From Campylobacterales bacterium (GTDB lineage: Bacteria; Campylobacterota; Campylobacteria; Campylobacterales; Sulfurovaceae), in NCBI GenBank assembly GCA_014763895.1, contig JACXUM010000017.1:1-49706 (forward strand): a stretch of DNA of 49,706 nucleotides. The letters are read 5' to 3'. The notes below the pieces were generated by a model, which was not told the origin of the DNA, did not search any database, and saw only the letters and a program-made list of their open reading frames with translations. The translations under genes were made by a program, and so were the position numbers. Below, in pieces: positions 26,526 to 35,635 of the stretch (the first letter of the stretch is position 1; the number at the start of each line of letters is the position of its first letter).

Positions 26526-26912
26526 TTATTTAGTAAAGTAGAGCACGCCTAGATAGCCTAATCCTGCCATCATTATCGTACCTATAAGGTTGAGTGCCAT
26601 ATTGGCAAAAGCATGGGCATAATGTCCGCCATCCAGCAGAAAGAAGCTTTCTATGGCGAATGTAGAGTATGTGGTAAGAGCACCTAGTATCCCTGTAACA
26701 AGAAATGTTTTTAAAGCAGGCGGGAATGAGCTGTTTAGATGAAAATAGGCAAAGAGAATCCCGATGATCAAGCTTCCGATCAAATTAACTGCCAACGTTC
26801 CAAAAGGCAGGATATGCTCGACATGTCTGTTTACAAAACCGTTGATCAGCAGACGAAGTGTTGCGCCTACGGCACCGCCGCTAGCGACAGCGATGATGGT
26901 GAGCGTGCTCAT
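26526..26912 (-). CDS. crcB: Fluoride channel/exporter CrcB (FluC)
   Basis: 128 residues, four membrane helices. Family motifs GGAVGATLR near the start, FGTLAVNLIGS and ALTTYSTFAIE are present. It forms dual-topology dimers that let fluoride leave the cell. Its start overlaps the end of plsC by 32 bases, and AAAAGG precedes the ATG. Confidence 0.9.
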   Translation of the reverse strand: MSTLTIIAVASGGAVGATLRLLINGFVNRHVEHILPFGTLAVNLIGSLIIGILFAYFHLNSSFPPALKTFLVTGILGALTTYSTFAIESFFLLDGGHYAHAFANMALNLIGTIMMAGLGYLGVLYFTK

Positions 26913-27591
26913 GATCTATGACCTTTTGCATTTGTTCGTGAACTTCCTTGAACCATTCGTCGCCAGTATCTTTGACATGCACAGTAGGAAGAAAATGAAA
27001 TCTTACAACAGCATTGTGAGCGGTTTGTGTATGTTCGTTGATCAGTTGTTTGCTTCCCGTGATGACTACGGGTTGAACTTTGAGATCAAGCTTTTTGGCA
27101 ACCATATTTGTACCTTGTTTAAAAGGCAGGAGTTCTTGTCCTTTTGCTCTGGTACCTTCTGGAAAAATGGCAACAGCCCTTCCTTTAATTTCTGTAGATT
27201 CTTTCACGTCTTTAAGAAGTTTGACCAAACCGGCTTTATTTTCTCTATCTAAAGAAATCATATCACCGAATTTTAATAGATTACCAAACCACGGCATATT
27301 GAAGAGTTCTTTTTTTGCAACCCATCTGAGATGATTGGTTTGCAAAGCCTCCATGGCAATGATATCTACGATACCCTGGTGATTCATGATATACATATCA
27401 GCATTCGTATCCATCTCTCCTTCCTGCTCGAGTTTAGCCCCCAATAAGAAAAGAATCACACGGTTGAGTTTATGCATAATGATGCCTTTGTGCTTATTGA
27501 AAAGCGCAATGGCAGGTATCATGATCAATCCTACAACAAAAGCGATGACAAACGCTCCCCAGAAAAATCTAATTTTCGCAAAGATCTTCAT
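26881..27591 (-). CDS. plsC: 1-acyl-glycerol-3-phosphate acyltransferase
   Basis: 236 residues. An N-terminal membrane helix is followed by the acyltransferase motifs NHQGIVDIIAM (NHxxxxD, catalytic His and Asp) and FPEGTRAKGQ. It acylates lysophosphatidic acid in phospholipid synthesis at the inner membrane. It overlaps the SH3-like gene in front by 23 bases and crcB behind by 32. The same order, pur genes then plsC and crcB, is as I recall found in Campylobacter jejuni. Confidence 0.9.
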   Translation of the reverse strand: MKIFAKIRFFWGAFVIAFVVGLIMIPAIALFNKHKGIIMHKLNRVILFLLGAKLEQEGEMDTNADMYIMNHQGIVDIIAMEALQTNHLRWVAKKELFNMPWFGNLLKFGDMISLDRENKAGLVKLLKDVKESTEIKGRAVAIFPEGTRAKGQELLPFKQGTNMVAKKLDLKVQPVVITGSKQLINEHTQTAHNAVVRFHFLPTVHVKDTGDEWFKEVHEQMQKVIDHEHAHHHRCR

Positions 27592-28612
27592 TTTTGATCC
27601 ATCCTATGATTCCTTTTTGATATTCCACTTTTTTAAATTCACCCCGTTCTCCAAGCAATATAGCTTCAAATTCATGATCTACTTTGGTACTCATTGTGCT
27701 GGTTTGTGTAGGTAAGATATAAAGTGATGCCCCTTGTTTAATACAGACTTTTTTATGAGGAATGTAAAAAGTTAAGAGAGTGATCAATGCTACCACACCA
27801 AATACCAGGTAAAAGAAATCTCTTTTAATGATGAACATTAACAAGAAAAAAATAACAAAGAAGATTAGAACATATTTCTTTAGCTGTTCAAAACTGTCTT
27901 CCTGGGGGTTAAGATCAGACTGGGTAGTGACGCTTGAATCAGTGATCTCCACAGGGATTTTAAACAAAATAAACTGTTGTTTGATCGTATTGAAGTAGGT
28001 AAAAGTAAGCACTTTTTGGGTGATAGGAATTACGGCATAGTACCCTGTTTCAACTTTTGCCTGTGTACGTTTAAGATCTTCAATACCATCTTCTACTACT
28101 TTTTTGAGTTGCATATCTTCCAGGTTTGCTTCGTAGGCTTCAATGGAAAGTGTAAGTAAATAATGGTTTTCATCATAATTTGAAACTTGATTGTTCTTAA
28201 TCTTCATGTCAGCAGCAAGTACATTTGAAAAATCCTCTCTTTTCGGAAGTGTTTCAAGAGGAATGACTTTCGCATCCAATGTATCTTGATGAGATTGGGA
28301 AATGATCATCAATGCTGGAATACGGATATCAGAATTTTGTGCTTTAAAATAGAATGTATAGAAACCATCCATTCCATTTTTGACTATAAGAGGATCTTTA
28401 AATAACGGTTGTACTTTGCTGTCTGTTGCAAAGGTGAATTTAGGAGTTGGTGACCCATCTTCACTCACAGCCATGACTGTGACAGGAAAGACCTGGTTTG
28501 AATAGACTTTTTTAGGGATATAACTGTATTTAAACTCGCTTTGTGCATTGAGTAGCGCGGTCATTATAGACAAAACTGTCCATATCAATGCAAAAAAGCG
28601 AAAGATAGACAT
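27569..28612 (-). CDS. Membrane-anchored protein with C-terminal SH3-like domain
   Basis: 347 residues. A signal peptide (ending near LLNAQS) leads to a beta-rich periplasmic region of about 200 residues, which includes YIPKKVYSNQVFPVTV like BatD-type domains. Two membrane helices follow around residues 240-285 (YVLIFFVIFFLLMFII, then FFYLVFGVVALITLL). The tail (KQGASLYILPTQTS to GIIGWIKNEDLC) looks like a bacterial SH3 domain. It starts inside the purQ stop (TAATG) and overlaps plsC. Function unknown; an envelope role is likely. Confidence 0.75.
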   Translation of the reverse strand: MSIFRFFALIWTVLSIMTALLNAQSEFKYSYIPKKVYSNQVFPVTVMAVSEDGSPTPKFTFATDSKVQPLFKDPLIVKNGMDGFYTFYFKAQNSDIRIPALMIISQSHQDTLDAKVIPLETLPKREDFSNVLAADMKIKNNQVSNYDENHYLLTLSIEAYEANLEDMQLKKVVEDGIEDLKRTQAKVETGYYAVIPITQKVLTFTYFNTIKQQFILFKIPVEITDSSVTTQSDLNPQEDSFEQLKKYVLIFFVIFFLLMFIIKRDFFYLVFGVVALITLLTFYIPHKKVCIKQGASLYILPTQTSTMSTKVDHEFEAILLGERGEFKKVEYQKGIIGWIKNEDLCEN

Positions 28613-29283
28613 TAGGATTCAAAACCTTTAAGCATTTTTATACCGTCTTCAGAACCCAGGATCGCCTCAAGTGCACGTTCCGGATGCGGCATCAAGCCAA
28701 ATACATTTTTAGTTTTATTGCATACACCTGCAATAGAAGTTACTGACCCATTCACTACGACAGGATTTCCTTGTGCATCTGAGTATCGAAGTAGTACTTG
28801 ACCGTTCTCTTCAAGCTCTTTCAATTCGGCTTCATCGATATAGTAGTTTCCGTCAGCATGGGCAATAGGAATGTTAAGTACTTCACCTTTTTTGCATTGG
28901 TTCAAAAATGTATTATCATTGTTGATCACACAAAGTGTTTGATATTTTGAGATAAAGTGCAGGTTGTTATTGCGTTTAAGTGCACCTGGCAAAAGTCCTG
29001 CTTCAGTCAAGATTTGGAAACCATTACAGATACCCAATACTTTTCCACCCTCTTGAGCATAGGCTTTAACTGCCTGCATGATAGGGGAAAATCTTGCTAT
29101 AGAGCCTGAACGTAGATAATCTCCGTAAGAAAATCCTCCGGGAACTACGACTAGATCGATATTCTCAGGTAATGTCGTATCTTCATGCCATACAAGCTCG
29201 GCTGTATGTCCCAATTTTTCAAATGCATATCGGGTATCAAACTCACAATTGGTTCCGGGAAATCTTAGTACAGCAACTTTCAT
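28612..29283 (-). CDS. purQ: FGAM synthase subunit PurQ (glutaminase)
   Basis: 223 residues. It is a class I glutamine amidotransferase with the nucleophile Cys in LGICNGFQ and the His/Glu pair in MPHPERA. It supplies ammonia to PurL for the fourth step of purine synthesis; PurL itself is not in the window. Its ATG shares bases with the purS stop (TAATG). Confidence 0.93.
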   Translation of the reverse strand: MKVAVLRFPGTNCEFDTRYAFEKLGHTAELVWHEDTTLPENIDLVVVPGGFSYGDYLRSGSIARFSPIMQAVKAYAQEGGKVLGICNGFQILTEAGLLPGALKRNNNLHFISKYQTLCVINNDNTFLNQCKKGEVLNIPIAHADGNYYIDEAELKELEENGQVLLRYSDAQGNPVVVNGSVTSIAGVCNKTKNVFGLMPHPERALEAILGSEDGIKMLKGFES

Positions 29284-29522
29284 TATGCAATCTCGATGTT
29301 GTAATCTTCAATAACAGTATTAGCCAGCAGTGTTTCGCACATCTCTTTAACTTCAGCTTCAGCTTTTGCTTTATCTGTTGTTGTCAATTCAAGAACAATC
29401 TGTTTACCGACACGGACATCTTTAACATCCCCAAATCCCAGTGTAGCAAGTGCATGGTTGACTGCTTTTCCTTGTGGGTCAAGTACACCTTCTTTCAAAA
29501 ATACGTTTACAATTGCTTTCAT
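29283..29522 (-). CDS. purS: FGAM synthase subunit PurS
   Basis: 79 residues, the usual size. KEGVLDPQGKAVNHALATLGF and VRVGKQIVLEL are typical of PurS, which bridges PurL and PurQ. AGAGG lies eight bases before the ATG. Confidence 0.92.
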   Translation of the reverse strand: MKAIVNVFLKEGVLDPQGKAVNHALATLGFGDVKDVRVGKQIVLELTTTDKAKAEAEVKEMCETLLANTVIEDYNIEIA

Positions 29523-29549
29523 CTTTTTTCCTCTATTTTGATTTAATGA

Positions 29550-30275
29550 TTATTTGCTGCCAAGTATTCTGTTCAATACTTCTTCATAAGCGACTTTCAA
29601 TCCACCAAGCCCCTGTCTAAATCTATCTTTATCCATCTTCTCACCGCTGGTGCTGTCCCATAGCCTGAAGTTGTCCGGGCTTAGCTCATCGATAAGGATG
29701 ATATTTCCGTCAATATCACGCCCGAATTCAAGTTTGAAATCTACCAGTGTGAGATTTTTTTGTGCATAGAACTCTTTAAGAAGTACATTGATTCTTCTTG
29801 CCATATAGCGGATATATTCCAGTTCAGAACTATCATTGACAAGTTCAAGGATCAAACAATGCTGGTCATTCAGTTTTGGATCTCCCAATGCATCGTTTTT
29901 GTAGTCAAATTCTACCAATGTAAACGGAAGCACTTTCCCATCCTCAATTCCAAGGTTTCTGCTTAAACTGCCTGTTGCGATATTTCTCACGATAACTTCG
30001 ATCAAAATAACTTTCGCTTTTTTATGGAGCATATGGTTGTCATCGATCATATCAACAAAATGGGTTGAAATACCTTTTTTATTGAGATATTTGAAAAGCT
30101 CTGTAGAGATTTTGTTATTCAGTGCACCTTTTCCTTCTTCGGTGGCTTTTTTTTGCCCGTTGAAAGCGGTCAATTCATCTTTGAACTCGGAGATATAAAG
30201 CCCCTCGTCATCAGTTGACCAGATTTTTTTTGCCTTACCTTCGTAAACAAGTGTTTTTTTCATTGCAGTTGTCAT
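29550..30275 (-). CDS. purC: SAICAR synthase
   Basis: 241 residues. It joins aspartate to CAIR using ATP in purine synthesis. Visible motifs are [33 protein letters not shown] and [12 protein letters not shown]. The ATG shares bases with the ctpA stop (TAATG); a Met at codon 5 is an alternative start. Confidence 0.93.
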   Translation of the reverse strand: MTTAMKKTLVYEGKAKKIWSTDDEGLYISEFKDELTAFNGQKKATEEGKGALNNKISTELFKYLNKKGISTHFVDMIDDNHMLHKKAKVILIEVIVRNIATGSLSRNLGIEDGKVLPFTLVEFDYKNDALGDPKLNDQHCLILELVNDSSELEYIRYMARRINVLLKEFYAQKNLTLVDFKLEFGRDIDGNIILIDELSPDNFRLWDSTSGEKMDKDRFRQGLGGLKVAYEEVLNRILGSK

Positions 30276-31624
30276 TATTTTTTCCCTTTGTTTGTGATGA
30301 TTAATGCTTTGAGGATATCAACGCTGCTTTTGAGCTGAGCATCATTATAAAGTTGTTCTTCCGTAATGAGTGTAGGATCTGCCTTTGTTTCATTGTTTTC
30401 TTGAGACGATGCATTCGTATTTTTGGATTTGGACGGTTCGATCTTTTCAAGTTCACTTGTCAAATGTTTTTTAAGCTCACTCTCTTTAAGAAGTGCTTCA
30501 CTGTCATCTTTCTCAATTTTGCCAAAATGAACGATAATGTCCGGTTTGACCCCTACGGCCTGTATGGTACGGCCGCTTGGCAGATAGTAACGGGCAACGG
30601 TCAGTTTCAATGCTTCATCTTTACCGACAGGCAGCACAATTTGTACAGAACCTTTCCCAAAGGTATTTTCACCGACAGTCACAGAACGTTTGAAATCCTG
30701 AAGCGCACCGCTGACAATCTCACTCGCACTTGCACTTCCTCCATTTACGATCACAACAATAGGGGTCGTGGTATCCGTATTCTCTTTATTGGCTTCATAA
30801 GAAATGTTCTCTTCTTTCGTTTTGCCTTTTTGTGAAACGATCACGCCTTTATCGACAAAAAGATCAACCAGCCCGACAGCTTGATCAAGTAATCCACCAG
30901 GATTATTTCTAAGATCTAGTATGATCCCTTCTGTTTTCGGATGATCTTTGATCGCCTTTTTGACATTATCAACAACTTTTTGGTCAAAAGAGGTGATACC
31001 AAGATAAAGTACTTGATCATCTGTTTCAATGTTTTTAGCATAAACCGACTGGATTTGGATGATAGCCCTTTTCATTTGTACGATGACAGGTTTTGGTTCT
31101 TTTTCCCTGATCAATGTCAGTTGGATATCTGTTCCGGGCTTTCCTCTCATCAGCTTGACCGCTTCATCGATATTCATTCCTAGTGTCGCTTTATCGTTGA
31201 TCTTGAGGATAATGTCTCCAGCTTTGACACCCGCTTTGAAAGCTGGTGTACCATCAAGCGGTGCGATGACGGTCAAAGCGCCTTCTTTCATCCCAACAGA
31301 GATCCCAAGGCCGCCGAATTCACCTTTGGTCTGCACATTCAGGTCTTTGTAGTCTTTGGCATCCATATAGGCAGAATGGGCATCAAGATTGGTCATAAGG
31401 CCTTTTAGTGCCTTATCAATAAGAGCAGAAGTATTGACATCATCAACATATTGCTGTTCGATGACATTTAGAATTTGAGTGAATTTTATATAAGCTTCAA
31501 GTTTGTCTTTTGCCGTCGATTGGTTTTTGTTTGTCTTTGCCTCAGCGAAATTACCGAAAAGATAAGCAGCCGCTATGGTTGAAAGCAAGCCCATTGCTAT
31601 GAGTTTTTTACTTTTCTTTATCAT
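30275..31624 (-). CDS. ctpA: C-terminal processing protease (S41)
   Basis: 449 residues. An N-terminal signal anchor ([19 protein letters not shown]) is followed by a PDZ domain ([22 protein letters not shown]) and the S41 catalytic core. That core holds the Ser in [15 protein letters not shown] and the Lys in [11 protein letters not shown]. It is a periplasmic protease trimming C-terminal ends. The Lys/Ser/Asn-rich tail is of low complexity. It is first in the pur-plsC-crcB operon and divergent from clpB. Confidence 0.9.
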   Translation of the reverse strand: MIKKSKKLIAMGLLSTIAAAYLFGNFAEAKTNKNQSTAKDKLEAYIKFTQILNVIEQQYVDDVNTSALIDKALKGLMTNLDAHSAYMDAKDYKDLNVQTKGEFGGLGISVGMKEGALTVIAPLDGTPAFKAGVKAGDIILKINDKATLGMNIDEAVKLMRGKPGTDIQLTLIREKEPKPVIVQMKRAIIQIQSVYAKNIETDDQVLYLGITSFDQKVVDNVKKAIKDHPKTEGIILDLRNNPGGLLDQAVGLVDLFVDKGVIVSQKGKTKEENISYEANKENTDTTTPIVVIVNGGSASASEIVSGALQDFKRSVTVGENTFGKGSVQIVLPVGKDEALKLTVARYYLPSGRTIQAVGVKPDIIVHFGKIEKDDSEALLKESELKKHLTSELEKIEPSKSKNTNASSQENNETKADPTLITEEQLYNDAQLKSSVDILKALIITNKGKK

Positions 31625-31662
31625 TCTTTTATTGTTCCTGTGTCATGCATTACTGAGGTAAA

Positions 31663-31668
31663 ATTATA
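31663..31668 (-). promoter_or_regulatory. Putative -10 box of the ctpA-pur operon
   Basis: TATAAT on the minus strand, 38 bases before the ctpA ATG, in the 216-base region shared with clpB. No clear -35. Confidence 0.45.
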
Positions 31669-31781
31669 AGCCATATTTTAGTTAAAAATATCTAAGAGTA
31701 GGCTTCTTTTTTGTGAATGTAGAGTTTTATGTCAGTATAAAATCAAAAAAATACTTTGTTTATACAAACATATGAAAGAAA

Positions 31782-31802
31782 CTTGACATGGATTGACTAA
31801 AG
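31782..31802 (+). promoter_or_regulatory. HAIR-like operator (HspR site) on the clpB promoter
   Basis: CTTGACA-N7-ACTAAAG resembles the HspR inverted repeat CTTGAGT-N7-ACTCAAG with two differences in the left half and one in the right. It covers the -35 and most of the spacer of the clpB promoter. HspR is the heat-shock repressor of Campylobacter and Helicobacter; no hspR gene is in this window. Confidence 0.65.
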
Positions 31803-31811
31803 TTGTATAAT
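31783..31811 (+). promoter_or_regulatory. Consensus sigma-70 promoter of clpB
   Basis: TTGACA (31783-31788) and TATAAT (31806-31811) with exactly 17 bases between: a full consensus promoter. The ATG of clpB is 29 bases downstream. Such a strong promoter for a stress gene is consistent with control by a repressor. Confidence 0.9.
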
Positions 31812-31840
31812 AAATTCAAATATTAAAAATGAGGTGAAGC

Positions 31841-34417
31841 ATGAAGAATATATTAGAAAAATTGACTCATCAGATGACAAGTGCGATCGAATCAGGAGTG
31901 TCACTTGCATTGCATAATAAAAATCAAGAAGTAGAACCGATCCATCTTATTTGGGCATTATTGACCAACAGCGGTTCGATCCTGCATCAGGCACTCAATA
32001 AAATGAATGTGGATAAAGCTGCCATCGAACTGGAAGCAAAGAGCGCTTCAACTAAACTGCCGACGGTATCGTCAGTGACGAAAGAGAATATCAGGCTTTC
32101 ACAAAACCTTGTACGTTCATTGCAGAATGCCGAAGGGGTAATGACTGCAAACGGCGACCAGTTCCTTGCTGTAGATTCATGGCTGATCGCCAATGCCAAT
32201 GAACCTTTTATAAAAGGTGTAGTAGGGAAATATCTTGATGTTTCTGAGTTTAAAAAGACATTGGAAGCTATCAGGGGCGGAAAGCAGATCGATTCACAGA
32301 GTGCCGATGAAACACTGGAAGCACTTTCGCAGTATGGCATCGATCTGAACAAAAAAGCGTTGGATGGAGAGCTTGATCCTGTCATAGGAAGAGATGAAGA
32401 GATCCAGCGTGCAATGCAGATCCTAATCCGCAAGACAAAGAACAACCCTATCCTGATAGGGGAACCCGGAACCGGTAAAACTGCTATCGTAGAAGGATTG
32501 GCACAACGAATCGTCAATAAAGAGGTACCGCTCAGTTTACAAAATATGAAAGTGATCTCTTTGGATATGAGCAGACTAATCGCCGGAGCGAAGTATCGTG
32601 GTGAGTTCGAGGACAGACTTAAAGCGGTGGTTGATGAAGTAAAGAGTGCAGGCAATATCATTCTCTTTATCGATGAGATCCATACGATCGTCGGAGCAGG
32701 GGCTAGCGAAGGAAGCATGGATGCCGCAAATATCCTCAAACCGGCACTTGCAAGAGGCGAATTGCATACCATAGGTGCTACAACGCTTAAAGAGTACCGC
32801 AAATATTTTGAAAAGGATGCGGCACTGCAGAGACGTTTCCAGCCGGTCAAGGTCGATGAACCTTCGATCAATGAAGCATTGCAGATCCTTAGAGGGATCA
32901 AAGAGCGTCTCGAGATGCATCATAATGTTACGATTACGGATGGAGCATTGGTGGCAGCAGCCAAGCTTTCAGATCGTTACATTACGGATAGATTCTTGCC
33001 GGATAAGGCCATTGACCTGATCGATGAAGCCGCAGCAGAACTGAAGATGCAGATCGAAAGCGAACCGACTGACCTTGCTAAAGCCAAACGTGAGATCTCA
33101 ACACTTCAGGTAGAAAAAGAAGCGCTCAAGATGGAAGAGAGCGAGAAAAATACCGTACGTTTGGTAGAGATAGAGAAAGAACTCGCAGATATTGAAGAGA
33201 AGAAACGTTCATTGCAAAGCCAGTTTGAAAATGAAAAATCTGTTTTCAGTCAGATTTCAGTGGTAAAGTCAACGATCGAATCGCTTAAAGTTCAGGCTGA
33301 ACAGGTCAAAAGAGAAGGGGATTTCAATAAAGCTGCTGAGATCGAGTACGGACAAATCCCTGCAAAGAACAGTGAACTTTCTTCGCTTGAGGCTAAATGG
33401 CAGCAGATGATGCAGGAGGGAACACTGCTTAAAAACTCTGTAGATGAAGAGATGATCGCAAGTATCATCAGCAGATGGACGGGTATCCCTGTAAGCAAAA
33501 TGCTTCAAAGCGAAAAAGAGAAGATCCTCCATATCGAAGAGGTGCTCAAAGAAGAGGTAGTAGGGCAGGAAGATGCGCTCAAAGCTGTGGCAAGAGCCAT
33601 CAAACGTAACAAAGCAGGACTCAGCGATGTGAACCGACCGATAGGCAGTTTCATGTTTCTGGGGCCAACAGGTGTAGGTAAAACACAGGTTGCCAAAACA
33701 TTGGCAAAATTCCTCTTTGATACGGAAAAATCGCTGATCCGTATCGACATGAGCGAATATATGGAGAAACATGCAGCCAGCCGTCTGGTCGGTGCCCCTC
33801 CGGGATATGTCGGATACGAGGAAGGCGGACAGCTTACCGAAGCGGTGAGAAGAAAGCCGTACAGTGTCGTACTCTTCGATGAGATCGAAAAAGCCCATCC
33901 CGATGTCTTCAATACCCTGTTGCAGGTACTCGATGACGGACGTTTGACGGATAACAAAGGGGTGACAGTCGACTTTAAGAACACCATTATCATCATGACG
34001 TCCAACATCGCTTCAGGCAAGATCATGGAGTTTAAAGATCCTGAGGACAGAAGAAAAGCGGTCAATGATGAGTTGAAACTTCACTTTAAGCCGGAGTTTT
34101 TGAACCGTCTGGATGATATCGTGATCTTTAACCCGCTCGATAAAGCGGCGATCACCAACATTGTGGATATTCTCTTCAAGAGTATCCAGAAAAAATTGCG
34201 TGAACGTAATATCAAAATCACGCTTACACCGGCTGCAAAAGAGTATATCGCTGAAGCAGGGTTTGACCCGGTATACGGCGCAAGACCGCTCAAGCGTGCA
34301 CTCTATGAGGTGGTAGAAGACACACTTGCCGAGTTGATCCTAGAAGACAAGGTCGTTGAAGGCTCATCTGTCCTTTTTGATGTAGAGAATGGCGAGATCA
34401 CGACGCAGGTGAGTTAA
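31841..34417 (+). CDS. clpB: ATP-dependent disaggregase ClpB
   Basis: 858 residues. Order of parts: Clp_N repeat domain, first AAA module (GEPGTGKT and [13 protein letters not shown]), the long coiled-coil middle domain near residues 400-530, second AAA module (GPTGVGKT and [12 protein letters not shown]) and the C-terminal domain ending in a small acidic tail. It rescues aggregated proteins with DnaK. GAGGTGAAGC lies before the ATG. It stands alone behind a consensus promoter with a HAIR-like operator. Confidence 0.95.
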   Translation: MKNILEKLTHQMTSAIESGVSLALHNKNQEVEPIHLIWALLTNSGSILHQALNKMNVDKAAIELEAKSASTKLPTVSSVTKENIRLSQNLVRSLQNAEGVMTANGDQFLAVDSWLIANANEPFIKGVVGKYLDVSEFKKTLEAIRGGKQIDSQSADETLEALSQYGIDLNKKALDGELDPVIGRDEEIQRAMQILIRKTKNNPILIGEPGTGKTAIVEGLAQRIVNKEVPLSLQNMKVISLDMSRLIAGAKYRGEFEDRLKAVVDEVKSAGNIILFIDEIHTIVGAGASEGSMDAANILKPALARGELHTIGATTLKEYRKYFEKDAALQRRFQPVKVDEPSINEALQILRGIKERLEMHHNVTITDGALVAAAKLSDRYITDRFLPDKAIDLIDEAAAELKMQIESEPTDLAKAKREISTLQVEKEALKMEESEKNTVRLVEIEKELADIEEKKRSLQSQFENEKSVFSQISVVKSTIESLKVQAEQVKREGDFNKAAEIEYGQIPAKNSELSSLEAKWQQMMQEGTLLKNSVDEEMIASIISRWTGIPVSKMLQSEKEKILHIEEVLKEEVVGQEDALKAVARAIKRNKAGLSDVNRPIGSFMFLGPTGVGKTQVAKTLAKFLFDTEKSLIRIDMSEYMEKHAASRLVGAPPGYVGYEEGGQLTEAVRRKPYSVVLFDEIEKAHPDVFNTLLQVLDDGRLTDNKGVTVDFKNTIIIMTSNIASGKIMEFKDPEDRRKAVNDELKLHFKPEFLNRLDDIVIFNPLDKAAITNIVDILFKSIQKKLRERNIKITLTPAAKEYIAEAGFDPVYGARPLKRALYEVVEDTLAELILEDKVVEGSSVLFDVENGEITTQVS

Positions 34418-34446
34418 GTTATTTACCGATATTCAGACTTCTATTG

Positions 34447-34467
34447 AGCAGAATCTATGATTCTGCT
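34447..34467. terminator. Hairpin downstream of clpB
   Basis: AGCAGAATC-TAT-GATTCTGCT is a perfect 9-bp stem 30 bases after the clpB stop. Only a short TTT follows on the plus strand, so it may be a weak or factor-assisted terminator, or an RNA-stabilising stem. Confidence 0.45.
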
Positions 34468-34516
34468 TTGAGGAACACTTTCATATTTTTTGAGTTGTTT
34501 TCTTCGCTTACCTTTA

Positions 34517-34957
34517 TTAATAATCGGTAGTTCTAATCACACGGAGAATTTCATACTCATCATAATCAAGATCATCCGGATCGTTACTCTCTTGCAGCAG
34601 CTCTTTGTAAAAGTCGTATGCTTCCGGGGTCAACTTTCCATTCGTCAGATCGTCTTCATATTGTTGTGGGTATTTTCAAGCAGATAGTCTGTTTCATCCT
34701 GATGGCAGCCTCCCATCGTCAGAATGCGAGCCAGCACCTTTGAATAACCCGCATCAACCAGTTTTTTAATCGATCCATCAATGCTTGTGGAGATGCCCCC
34801 ATCTACCACATCTTTAGGGATCCCTCCACCCCATGATGCCACGAACTTTAAAAGAGTCAGTCATACCGCTGATGTCCGGGACATTATAGGTATAAACAAT
34901 TAGTTTTGAATAATGATCATAAAAGACGATATGCCATCCAATTGCAATAAGTGGTTT
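34517..34957 (-). pseudogene. Broken gene of unknown family
   Basis: On the minus strand three open pieces read smoothly into each other with two single-base corrections. They are GWHIVFYDHYSKLIVYTYN...MTDSFK, then FVASWGGGIPKDVVDGG...DETDYLLE, then DDLTNGKLTPEAYDFYKEL...ILRVIRTTDY with a TAA at 34517-34519. The joins are near 34848-34856 (one base too many in an A/T run) and at the T4 run 34673-34676 (one base short). No start codon with a ribosome-binding site is seen above 34957, where an in-frame stop lies, so the 5' end is also lost or altered. I do not recognise the family. Composition is normal, which suggests a recently broken gene or sequence errors. Confidence 0.5.
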
Positions 34958-35258
34958 TTAAATGGAGGTTTTCGGCTTGTTTGAGGGATTTTATATCTTA
35001 GGTGCCGCTTGGTGGGAGGGAATTGTTTACGTCGGTAGTTGAGTTAACAAATGAAATTTTTTTAAAAGGAGGAAGAATAAAAAATTATCTTCGACACCTA
35101 AGACATAATGCAAGTATACCTAATTAAGATAAAATTTGTCTTAATTTTTGAAATAATAATTGTAATTATTGCAAATTATTTACAAACAAGCCAATTTCCC
35201 AGTTTGAAAATCTCTTGAGTCGCCGATAGAGCTTTCCATCCGTTGCTTTCAAGATACA
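34958..35258. other. Gene-poor stretch with an imperfect inverted repeat
   Basis: About 300 bases without a convincing gene. It is AT-rich and holds a GGAGG with no start codon behind it. A pair of inverted segments is present, CTTAGGTG (34997-35004) and CACCTAAG (35095-35102), which extend with two mismatches to about 15 bases on each side. They could be the ends of a degenerate small mobile element about 115 bases long, or a paired RNA. No function is assigned. Confidence 0.4.
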
Positions 35259-35519
35259 TCATTTTGTTGCCAAAATATCCGATACATACTTTTCTTTAAA
35301 GATGGGGAAAGAGCCGCTATGCAGCATATTGAAAATTTCTTGATGGTTTTTTGCTTTTTGATAATCTGATAGATCAAAACTATGTAAGGCCATCAGTGCA
35401 GCGTGCAACATCTCGTTTTGATGCAAGGAAGTACTTAGCGTATAGTAGGCCGGATAGGGCATTGCGGGATCATGGATAAGATCACTGATGTAGAGTTTTT
35501 CTTTTTTAGCCTGATACAT
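35259..35519 (-). CDS. Small protein of unknown function
   Basis: 86 residues, unrecognised, with normal composition and an AAAGG seven bases before the ATG. Pro/Tyr/His-rich middle (DPAMPYPAYYTLSTSLHQNEMLHAALMALHSFDL), helical at both ends, no signal peptide or membrane segment. It lies behind the DUF2207 gene, with a 15-bp palindrome 76 bases before its start. Confidence 0.6.
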   Translation of the reverse strand: MYQAKKEKLYISDLIHDPAMPYPAYYTLSTSLHQNEMLHAALMALHSFDLSDYQKAKNHQEIFNMLHSGSFPIFKEKYVSDILATK

Positions 35520-35594
35520 AACAAACCTTTAGTGTGAAGTTTGAAGATAAATATATGAAGAGTTTACTGTTTAGAGAAGAGAAGTTTTGAAAAA

Positions 35595-35609
35595 ATGTCA
35601 AATTGACAT
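35595..35609. promoter_or_regulatory. Palindrome ATGTCAAATTGACAT, copy 1
   Basis: A perfect 15-bp palindrome, identical to 40298-40312. It is set within a wider imperfect inverted repeat (TTTTGAAAA at 35585-35593, TTTTCAAAA at 35613-35621). It sits between the DUF2207 stop and the start of a small unknown gene on the minus strand, so it could be an operator for the small gene or a terminator of the lemA unit. Confidence 0.5.
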
Positions 35610-35635
35610 ATCTTTTCAAAAAGAGTGGAATAGGG

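Noticed and set aside
33269-33898. Long open frame on the minus strand opposite clpB (209 codons)
   Set aside because: It lies wholly inside clpB, has no ribosome-binding site and shows the odd composition of an antisense frame. The same holds for 31987-32901 and 33505-34065.
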